Source: Akkermansia sp. (GTDB taxonomy: Bacteria; Verrucomicrobiota; Verrucomicrobiia; Verrucomicrobiales; Akkermansiaceae). Taken from it: DNA of 6,472 bases. Shown here in pieces: positions 1 to 5,120 of this stretch. The translations under genes were made by a program, and so were the position numbers. The notes under the pieces are model-generated. The model made no database searches and was not told the origin of the DNA. It saw nothing but the letters and a program-made list of their open reading frames with translations. How positions within the stretch are numbered: the first letter of the stretch is position 1; every line of letters begins with the position of its first letter. The stretch covers positions 1 to 6,472 of the forward strand of contig JAIFNK010000164.1 of assembly GCA_020047775.1 (NCBI GenBank), read 5' to 3'.

Positions 1-572
1 TCGAATTCGAATACTCCACCACCCAGCTCCAGGAAAAAGTCGCCGAGCTCAACGAACAAGGCCGCTCGCCCGTTTATCTCGTCCACTTCACCCAGAACGC
101 CTGCGCCGACACCGCGCGCGACCTGCTCTCCACCAACTTCTGCACCAAGGAGGAAAAAACCGCCATCGCCCGCGCCCTCGACGACGCCGATTTCCGCTCC
201 CCTTACGGCCGCGAACTCTCGAAAATCCTCCGCCACGGCGTCGGCATCCACCACGCCGGCCTGCTGCCGAAATACCGTTTGTTAGTCGAAAAACTCACCG
301 CCCGCGGCCTGCCCAAAGTCGTCTGCGGCACCGACACCCTCGGCGTCGGCGTCAACGTCCCGATCCGGAACTTCATGGAAGAACAAACCCAGAACTCTTG
401 TGAAGCCGAGAACAATGACCCCATTCACTTATTCCCGCTCTCGGTTGAACGAATTTCTAAGCCTTTCATGGGCAGTCTCATTCTCTCCTCATTCGCCGGA
501 GCTTGCGGAGAAAGGTCTCTGCCATTTCTCAGGCACTACTCACACATTCCTGTTCAGCAAACGCGGCAGTGA
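1..572 (+). pseudogene. Ski2-like DEAD/DEAH-box helicase, internal fragment truncated after motif V
   Basis: The frame is open from the window edge (first full codon at base 3) to a TGA at 570-572. Residues encoded by 3-369 match the second RecA domain of a Ski2/Mtr4-type superfamily 2 helicase. Visible motifs are VYLVHFTQ (motif IV region), HGVGIHHAGLLPKYR, which is the hallmark HHxGLLP segment of Ski2-like enzymes, and CGTDTLGVGVNVPIR (motif V). Related bacterial proteins, including those with a DUF3516 tail, continue with TVLF and later the motif VI segment (QxxGRAGR). Here the protein instead runs into NFMEEQTQNSCEAENNDP and low-complexity residues that resemble no helicase. Motif VI and the C-terminal domains are missing, and no remnant is found before ruvA. 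Such enzymes unwind RNA or DNA using ATP; this copy would be inactive. The upstream part lies outside the window. The family call is firm; whether the break is biological or an assembly join is not known. Confidence 0.8.
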
Positions 573-591
573 ATGGGGACTTAGTTCTCGG
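406..591. repeat. MITE-like palindromic element with 23-base inverted ends
   Basis: Bases 406-428 and the reverse complement of 569-591 agree at 20 of 23 positions. Both begin CCGAGAAC and end CCCCATTCAC, with a five-base middle of AATGA on the left and TAAGT on the right. Weaker agreement continues outward (400-405 against 592-597, four of six). The interior is also partly self-complementary: the segment around 469-490, containing GGGCAG and TCTCTCC, faces GGAGAAAGGTCTCTGCC near 508-524, with a loop near 495-505. The whole element can fold into one long imperfect hairpin. It encodes no transposase. No target-site duplication is evident beside the ends. This is the structure of a non-autonomous mobile element or of an interspersed palindromic repeat family; copy number elsewhere in the genome is unknown. 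Confidence 0.65.
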
Positions 592-621
592 ATTAACGTC
601 AAGCGGGCACGAAGCGCAGCT

Positions 622-645
622 CCACCTTCCGACCGAGGGAGGTGG
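622..645. repeat. Short hairpin CCACCTTCC / GGAGGTGG
   Basis: CCACC at 622-626 pairs with GGTGG at 641-645. The stem continues as TTCC against GGA with one unpaired base, around a loop near GACCGAG. Flanking GCGC-like bases could lengthen the stem. There is no run of T after it, so it does not look like an intrinsic terminator. It lies 30 bases beyond the right end of the larger palindromic element and may belong to the same inserted or rearranged block. Confidence 0.45.
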
Positions 646-789
646 CGCAAACTCGGGGAATAGCGGCAGGAGCTTGGAAGGTCCGATTTTGGTCCGGTCC
701 GCCTCCTACTTCCAACGCACCGAATGGAACGTCCGCAGGCCTTCGGAGACTTGCATTGACGGAACAGAGAGCTTGTCCAAGCTACCCGC

Positions 790-1386
790 ATGATAGCGAG
801 ACTGCGGGGCAAGGTGATCGACGCGTATCCGAACCGGTTGGTGGTGGATGTGCACGGGGTGGGCTATGAGGTTTTCATCCCGCTCTCGACCTTTGACCGG
901 CTGCACGCGGCGGAGGGGCTGGACGTGGATTTGCGCACGCACCTGCATTTCAGCCAGCTCGGGCAGAAATTATTCGGCTTCGCGAGTGAGGAGGAGCGGG
1001 ACGTTTTCCTGCTGCTCATCGACCGGGTGAGCGGCGTGGGGCCGACGATGGCGGTCTCGGTGCTGAGCGGGATGGACGTGACGCGCTTCAAGCAGGCGGT
1101 GGTGGCTGGCGACGTGGCGGGGCTGTCGAAATTGAAGGGCGTCGGCAAAAAAACGGCTGAGCGCATCGTGCTCGAGCTCAAGGACAAGGTCGGCGTCACG
1201 GAAACCTGGCAGGATGCGGCGGCCGGCCAAGTGAGCGCCGGGGCGGCGGACGCCGAGCTCGCACTCATCGCGCTGGGCTACAAACAAGTGGACGCCCGCA
1301 AGGCGGTGCGGAAGGTGCTGGACGCGGATCCGGCGGCACCGACCGAGGCGCTGGTGCGCGGTGCCTTGCGCGCACTCCAGGGATGA
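790..1386 (+). CDS. ruvA: Holliday junction branch migration protein RuvA
   Basis: The product has 198 residues, close to the usual RuvA length of about 200. RuvA binds four-way DNA junctions as a tetramer and loads the RuvB motor for branch migration during recombinational repair in the cytoplasm. The start is fixed by the canonical opening MIARLRGKV. Residues 1-64 form the OB-fold domain. Two helix-hairpin-helix motifs follow: RVSGVGPTMAVSVL at about 79-92 and LKGVGKKTAERIVLEL at about 115-130. Residues from about 153 (DAELALIALGYK) form the three-helix domain III that contacts RuvB, after a short acidic and Ala-rich linker. The gene looks intact. No Shine-Dalgarno sequence is visible before the ATG; the bases just upstream form a 14-base palindrome. 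Neither ruvB nor ruvC is adjacent. The gene favours G-ending codons and is G-rich on the plus strand, unlike the C-rich helicase fragment and efflux genes. Confidence 0.97.
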   Translation: MIARLRGKVIDAYPNRLVVDVHGVGYEVFIPLSTFDRLHAAEGLDVDLRTHLHFSQLGQKLFGFASEEERDVFLLLIDRVSGVGPTMAVSVLSGMDVTRFKQAVVAGDVAGLSKLKGVGKKTAERIVLELKDKVGVTETWQDAAAGQVSAGAADAELALIALGYKQVDARKAVRKVLDADPAAPTEALVRGALRALQG

Positions 1387-1395
1387 AGTCGGGAT

Positions 1396-1815
1396 TCAGG
1401 ATTTGCGGCCTTCGTCGAATTCGAAATATTCCACCATCGTCATGATTTCATCTCGATGGGCGAGTCCGCTTTCCTGCTTCCGGCGGACGAGGATTTCCGA
1501 AACGCCGTCATGCCAGCCGACCTTTTTCAGGAACTCGTTCCAGACGAAGATGTCGCCTTCGTTGGCTTCCCGACCGGCTTCGAAGCACCAGCGCAGGATT
1601 TCCTCGTCAGAGCCACCTTGCAGCGTGCGGTCCACCAGATCGGCGTAGTCCACACGCAGGAAATTCGCGCAGCGCCCGTCCAGGCCGGATCCGAGATTGT
1701 CACGGAAATCCTCGCGCAGGTGGCCCGCCGCGTGTAACCGGATCTTGTCGAGCATCCGGGCGAAATAAATCATCCCGAGAGTTTCCTGATAGGCGGAGAG
1801 AGGCGCGGCTTGCAT
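1396..1815 (-). CDS. DUF5069 domain-containing protein
   Basis: The product has 139 residues and is read from the ATG whose complement is at 1813-1815 to the TGA whose complement is at 1396-1398. It matches the general pattern of DUF5069: an N-terminal YFARMLDKIRLHAAGHL segment (residues 17-33), then LGSGLDGRCANFLRVD (41-56), then DEEILRWCFEAGR (70-82) and a tryptophan-containing region VWNEFLKKVGWHDG (91-104). The function of this family is unknown to me. The protein is predicted to be soluble and cytoplasmic, with no signal peptide or membrane segment. The gene converges on ruvA, leaving nine bases between the stop codons. A weak promoter-like pair lies upstream on the minus strand, TTGTCT (1852-1857) and TATCTC (1829-1834) with a 17-base spacer, but the second box is poor. 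An internal Met at residue 15 is a possible alternative start; the longer form is preferred because the Tyr-Gln-Glu-Thr lead-in resembles family N-termini. Confidence 0.85.
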   Translation of the reverse strand: MQAAPLSAYQETLGMIYFARMLDKIRLHAAGHLREDFRDNLGSGLDGRCANFLRVDYADLVDRTLQGGSDEEILRWCFEAGREANEGDIFVWNEFLKKVGWHDGVSEILVRRKQESGLAHRDEIMTMVEYFEFDEGRKS

Positions 1816-2168
1816 GGGGTGTGGCAGGGAGATACCCGAGCCCTCGATTCAAGACAAGCCTGCGATGCAAGACGCCCGGCGGCGGGCCGGCGAATCCCCG
1901 CAAGATACTGACGGAACCCATCGTCCGGCTGCATCCGTTCAAGAGCCAGCTGAAGACGCCGTTGGACACACTCCAACGCGAAATCCGCGAAATTCTCCAC
2001 CGGGCCGTGGCGCTTGCGCCTTGTTAGGCCTTTAAGCCCGGATCCGGAACGGCGGGGCGAAGCCCGAAATCCGGCGGTGCACTCGTGGCGACCGCCTTGG
2101 CATCGTTGTGCCAAAGCCAAAATTCTCCTTGTGTCTGACTAGGATCCAGTCGAGCGTCCGCCGCATTG
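1816..2168. other. Intergenic stretch with short inverted repeats
   Basis: I see no gene I can support in these 353 bases. A 68-codon plus-strand frame at 1821-2027 and overlapping minus-strand frames exist, but none resembles a known family and none has a ribosome binding site. Bases 2038-2047 are the palindrome CCGGATCCGG. A small hairpin GGGC-GAA-GCCC lies at 2055-2065, enclosed by CCGGA (2038-2042) and TCCGG (2070-2074). There is no T run, so it is not a standard terminator. The right part should contain the promoters of the metal-efflux locus, and a clear inverted repeat is present at 2097-2114. Confidence 0.5.
2097..2114. promoter_or_regulatory. Inverted repeat TTGGCA-N6-TGCCAA, possible operator of the efflux locus
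   Basis: The arms TTGGCA (2097-2102) and TGCCAA (2109-2114) are perfectly complementary and separated by TCGTTG. One mismatch further out, GC pairs again with GC (2094-2095 and 2116-2117). The site ends 54 bases before the ATG of the small His-rich protein. A weak -10-like TAGGAT lies at 2140-2145. The size and symmetry fit a dimeric regulator, but no regulator gene is present in the window and no known metal-responsive consensus is matched with confidence. It could also be a transcript hairpin. Confidence 0.3.
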
Positions 2169-2528
2169 ATGAGAACAGTTCTCACATGGTTTATGGTTTT
2201 CGGCGTGCTGGCCGGGATTAATTCCCGCGTCCTCGCAGGCGAGGCCGGGCTTGCTGACCTTTGCTCGCTCACCGTTGAAGCCTGTTGCTACGACGACAGC
2301 GCCGCGGCAGCAGGGCAGGACGTCCACCATCAAGATAATGACGAGTGCCCGCCCGACCATCATCATCATCACTTCGGTTGCTGCTCCCATGCGATGCCGC
2401 TGACCGTCGAAAACAATTTCACCTGCCGACTCGGGATTCCCGGGCCCTCCCTATCGGGCATTCGCCACGAAAGCGAAGTGCCGCCCGACGAACCGTTTCT
2501 GGGTTCGGAAAAACCGCCGTTGATCTGA
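2169..2528 (+). CDS. Small exported His/Cys-rich protein, putative periplasmic metal binder
   Basis: The product has 119 residues from the ATG at 2169; a TTG directly before it could add one residue but ATG is the natural choice. Residues 1-23 resemble a signal peptide with a hydrophobic core (VLTWFMVFGVLAG) and a likely cleavage after VLA. The mature part carries a dense ligand cluster, CPPDHHHHHFGCCSH at residues 60-74, plus Cys32, Cys39-Cys40, His53-His54 and Cys86. The C-terminal third is Pro-rich and ends SEKPPLI. I do not recognise a named family. Small His-rich exported proteins often lie beside czc/cus-type operons, so a role in periplasmic metal buffering or sensing is inferred from composition and from the downstream efflux genes. 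It is followed by 145 bases before the outer membrane factor gene, so it may be the first gene of the operon or separately transcribed. No Shine-Dalgarno sequence is seen. Confidence 0.75.
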   Translation: MRTVLTWFMVFGVLAGINSRVLAGEAGLADLCSLTVEACCYDDSAAAAGQDVHHQDNDECPPDHHHHHFGCCSHAMPLTVENNFTCRLGIPGPSLSGIRHESEVPPDEPFLGSEKPPLI

Positions 2529-2673
2529 GCGCCCGTTAACCGCGCTCCGTCGTGCCCGTGAGGTGCGGCGTCATTTCCCGTTTGGCCCCCGTCGGCCGTC
2601 CCGGGATTGTTCGTTAGATCAACTTCTCCATCCCGCGCCGCTTTTCCGCGCGGACCTTTTCCACCCAAAAATC

Positions 2674-3900
2674 ATGTCCAAACTCTTGTCCACGGCCGTG
2701 CTGGCGCTTGCCTCCATGGTCTATCCACTCCGCGCGGAACCCGCCGTCATCGTCTCGCTCGCAAGCATCGGCGATCGCATCCGTGCCCAAAACCCCGATC
2801 TTGCAGCCGCCCGCCTCCGCATCCAGGAGGCAGTCGGCCGCATGAACCAGTCCGGTCGCCTGTCGAACCCGGAAATCGAAACCGGCATCGAACACAACCC
2901 GCGCTTCCGCGAGGGGAAATTCGAAGTCGGAGTGTCCCAACGCTTTCCGATTACAGATCGGCTACGATTGGAAAAAGAGGTCTCCCTTACCGAGCTCAAG
3001 TCCTCCGAGGCTGAAGTCCGCGAAGTGGAACGCCTGCTCATCGGCCAAGCCCGCGAAGCTGTCGTGAAAGTGCTGGCCACCCGCCAGCGGCGCGAACTGC
3101 TCCGCGAGCAATCCGCCGTCTCCAAAGAGTTTGCAACATTTCTATCCGACATCGCCGCCAAAGGTGAAGGCTCGTCACTCGATGCCGGCCAGGCGAAACT
3201 CGAAGCCACCAGCCTCGCCATGGAAATGCGCCAACTGGACGCCAGCGAGACGGCATTCGTCGGCGAGTTGAAGCCTCTGCTAGGCATGCTTCCGGGTGAA
3301 GCGCTCAATGTAGGGGGGACGCTGCCGGAAGTCTCTCTCCCAGCCACCACTGCCGACCCGTCGCGCCGACCCGATTTCCAGGTGGCCAAGCTGGGCGCCC
3401 TTGCAGCCGCGCAGGGCGTCGCGCTCGAACAAGCCCGCCGCTACGACGACGTGGAAGGAGGGATTTTCACTGGAGTCGAACGCACGGAAGACGCGCCTAA
3501 CGGCTACGACAACGAAGCCATCATCGGCCTTCGTTTCAAAGTCGCGTTGCCGTTCTGGAACAAAAACGACGGCGCGGTCCAAGAAGCCGAAGCGAAACAA
3601 CAGCGCAAGGAAATGGAAGCCATCACCCTCGGCCGCAACATCCGCCTCGAAGCGGAAGCCGCGCGAGCCGAGATGCAGGAATGGGCGAAAATGATTAGTG
3701 AAATCAACGACACCCTCCTCCCACTCGCCGACGAGCAAACCAAGCTCACCGAGGATGCTTATCGCAACGCCCAGGGCGAAATCCAATCCGTCCTCCGCTC
3801 CCGCGAAAAACGCCTGCAACTCGCCGCAGCTCGGCTCGATGCGTTGCGCGAATTTCACCTCGCCCGCGTCCGCCACGAAACCGCACTCGCAAAACCTTGA
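2674..3900 (+). CDS. TolC/CzcC-like outer membrane efflux protein
   Basis: The product has 408 residues from the ATG at 2674. A GTG further upstream at 2563 would add 37 residues, but these are not signal-like, whereas MSKLLSTAVLALASMVYPLRAEP is a good Sec signal peptide. The mature protein shows the internal duplication of the outer membrane factor family. Repeat one holds NPDLAAARLRIQEAVGRMNQ (40-59), SNPEIETG (64-71) and VSQRFPITDRLRLEKEV (87-103). Repeat two holds RPDFQVAKLGALAAAQGVAL (232-251), GIFTG (263-267) and LRFKVALPFWNKNDGAVQEA (296-315). Long helices rich in Ala, Glu and Arg follow each. The protein should form a trimeric channel through outer membrane and periplasm for the pump encoded downstream. 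The bases before the ATG (CCCAAAAATC) contain no Shine-Dalgarno sequence. The adaptor gene starts 20 bases after its stop codon. The family is clear; the metal is not. Confidence 0.9.
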   Translation: MSKLLSTAVLALASMVYPLRAEPAVIVSLASIGDRIRAQNPDLAAARLRIQEAVGRMNQSGRLSNPEIETGIEHNPRFREGKFEVGVSQRFPITDRLRLEKEVSLTELKSSEAEVREVERLLIGQAREAVVKVLATRQRRELLREQSAVSKEFATFLSDIAAKGEGSSLDAGQAKLEATSLAMEMRQLDASETAFVGELKPLLGMLPGEALNVGGTLPEVSLPATTADPSRRPDFQVAKLGALAAAQGVALEQARRYDDVEGGIFTGVERTEDAPNGYDNEAIIGLRFKVALPFWNKNDGAVQEAEAKQQRKEMEAITLGRNIRLEAEAARAEMQEWAKMISEINDTLLPLADEQTKLTEDAYRNAQGEIQSVLRSREKRLQLAAARLDALREFHLARVRHETALAKP

Positions 3901-3920
3901 ACCAAATTCCTCTCAAAATC

Positions 3921-5117
3921 ATGAAATCATCCATTTTCACTCTACTCGCAGCCCTGCTGCTTTTCCACACCGCCGCCGCCGCCGTCGCAATCCCGCCGGT
4001 CATCCTCACCGAACAAGGCGTCAAGAACCTAGGACTCGAAACCGTCACGGTCGAGGAAGCCGACTTCGAAACCACCACCTTCGCTCTCGGCCGCACCGAG
4101 GCGATTCCCGAAACCCGCTCAAGCCTCAGCAGCCGCATTCCGGGCCGCGTCATCGAAACGAAACTCACCATCGGCACCTTCGTCACCAAGGGCGATCACC
4201 TCGTCCTGCTAGAGAGCCGCCAGCCCGGCGATCCGCCGCCGAGCGTCTGGCTCACCGCGCCAGCCGATGGCACGATCATCTCGGTAAACACCCGGCTCGG
4301 CGCACCGGTCGAACCCAGCGACAGCCTCGCGGAATTCGCCGACCTGAAAACGATCTATCTCATCGCCACGCTGCCGCAGGCCACCGCTGGAAAAATCAAA
4401 CAAGGCACCCAGGCCAAGGTTCATTTTCCGATTCGTCCGGACAAGGAATACACTGCCACGCTGCTCAAATTCGCCGCTTGTCCTTGTCCTGATCCCGCCT
4501 GCGCGCTTGGACAGGATGTCTCCAACCGTTCTGAAAAAAGCGAGGGTGCGGATCTCAACACCGCCGGCGTGATCTTCACCATCGACAACCCCGACAACCA
4601 ACTCCGCCCCGGCATGAACGCCGAATGCACCATCATCATGGAAAAGCGCGACGGTGTCCTCAGCGTTCCGCGCGAAGCGATCCAGGGTGGTCCCTCCAAT
4701 CGCCATGTTTATGTAAAACACATGACCATCCCTAACGCCTTCGACCGGGTGAACGTCCAAACCGGCCTCACCAGCAACGAACGGATCGAGATTCCCGAAG
4801 GCCTGCTTCCCGGCGACGAGGTGGTGACCCGCGGCTCCTATTCGCTCGGCTTCGCAGGCAGTGGCGGCGGCCCTTCGCTCAAGGAAGCCATGGATGCCGC
4901 CCACGGCCACGAACACAATGAAGATGGTTCGGAACCATCAAAGGACCAGAAAGCCGTCACCGAAGCCGCAGGCGGTGACAGTCACGACCACGCCTCCCAC
5001 GGCACCGGCATGCGCGAAATTTTCTTCATGGCCGCCACCGGCATTCTAGCCCTGCTGCTGGTCGTCACCTCGCTGCGCCGCACCCAACCCGCCGACGCAA
5101 ACACCGAACTTTCCTGA
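3921..5117 (+). CDS. Atypical RND periplasmic adaptor (CzcB/HlyD family) with His-rich tail and C-terminal membrane helix
   Basis: The product has 398 residues from the ATG at 3921; a TTG at 3897 overlapping the previous stop would add eight residues ahead of a clear signal sequence (residues 1-24), so ATG is chosen. The first lipoyl half is SRIPGRVIETKLTIGTFVTK (71-90). The second is TAPADGTIISVNTRLGAPVE (112-131). Only about a dozen Pro-rich residues (QPGDPPPSVW, 101-110) separate them, so the usual alpha-helical hairpin is absent. The beta-barrel region (about 140-245) includes a cysteine cluster CPCPDPAC (187-194) and ends with RPGMNAECTI. The membrane-proximal domain spans about 246-312. 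A His-rich segment follows (His328, 330, 332, 355, 357, 360), then a predicted membrane helix at about 367-385 (IFFMAATGILALLLVVTSL) with Arg-Arg behind it. The protein should link the RND pump to the outer membrane channel. The RND gene begins three bases after its stop. Confidence 0.9.
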   Translation: MKSSIFTLLAALLLFHTAAAAVAIPPVILTEQGVKNLGLETVTVEEADFETTTFALGRTEAIPETRSSLSSRIPGRVIETKLTIGTFVTKGDHLVLLESRQPGDPPPSVWLTAPADGTIISVNTRLGAPVEPSDSLAEFADLKTIYLIATLPQATAGKIKQGTQAKVHFPIRPDKEYTATLLKFAACPCPDPACALGQDVSNRSEKSEGADLNTAGVIFTIDNPDNQLRPGMNAECTIIMEKRDGVLSVPREAIQGGPSNRHVYVKHMTIPNAFDRVNVQTGLTSNERIEIPEGLLPGDEVVTRGSYSLGFAGSGGGPSLKEAMDAAHGHEHNEDGSEPSKDQKAVTEAAGGDSHDHASHGTGMREIFFMAATGILALLLVVTSLRRTQPADANTELS

Positions 5118-5120
5118 TCC

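Larger units (their letters stand above)
370..789. other. Non-coding stretch between broken helicase and ruvA
   Basis: No frame in these 420 bases resembles a known protein. Several short open frames cross it on both strands, but their composition follows the palindromes rather than coding constraint. The stretch contains a 186-base palindromic element (406-591), a compact hairpin (622-645), and three copies of GGTCCG at 680-685, 691-696 and 696-701. The 36 bases between the helicase breakpoint and the first inverted repeat, and the bases from 702 to 789, show nothing recognisable apart from a 14-base palindrome AGCTTG-TC-CAAGCT at 770-783, seven bases before the ruvA start codon. No convincing sigma-70 promoter for ruvA was found here. 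Confidence 0.6.

Noticed and set aside
1..24. Similarity between the window start (TCGAATTCGAATACTCCACCA) region and 1414-1435 in the DUF5069 gene, and a further GAATTCGAA in the RND gene.
   Set aside because: Each copy is explained by codons for Glu/Phe-rich peptides on either strand; the match is short and not continued, so it is taken as chance.
756..784. TTGACG at 756-761 as a -35 box for ruvA.
   Set aside because: The base positions 17 further on give AAGCTA, a poor -10, and transcription would start almost at the start codon.
1821..2027. A 68-codon plus-strand frame in the intergenic stretch, with overlapping minus-strand frames.
   Set aside because: No recognisable motif, no ribosome binding site, and competing frames of similar length on both strands; length is ordinary for GC-rich DNA.
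1967..2029. Possible integron attC-like site: GTTAGGC at 2023-2029 fits the GTTRRRY core, with CTCCAAC upstream near the RYYYAAC position.
   Set aside because: The second core box does not fit the consensus, the arms are not complementary to each other, and there is no integrase or cassette structure in the window.
2055..2065. Hairpin GGGC-GAA-GCCC as an intrinsic terminator.
   Set aside because: The stem is four base pairs and no T run follows on either strand.
3280..3876. Long minus-strand frames opposite the outer membrane factor gene, including one of 198 codons, and similar frames opposite the adaptor gene.
   Set aside because: They are antisense shadows of strongly supported genes in GC-rich DNA and show no family resemblance.
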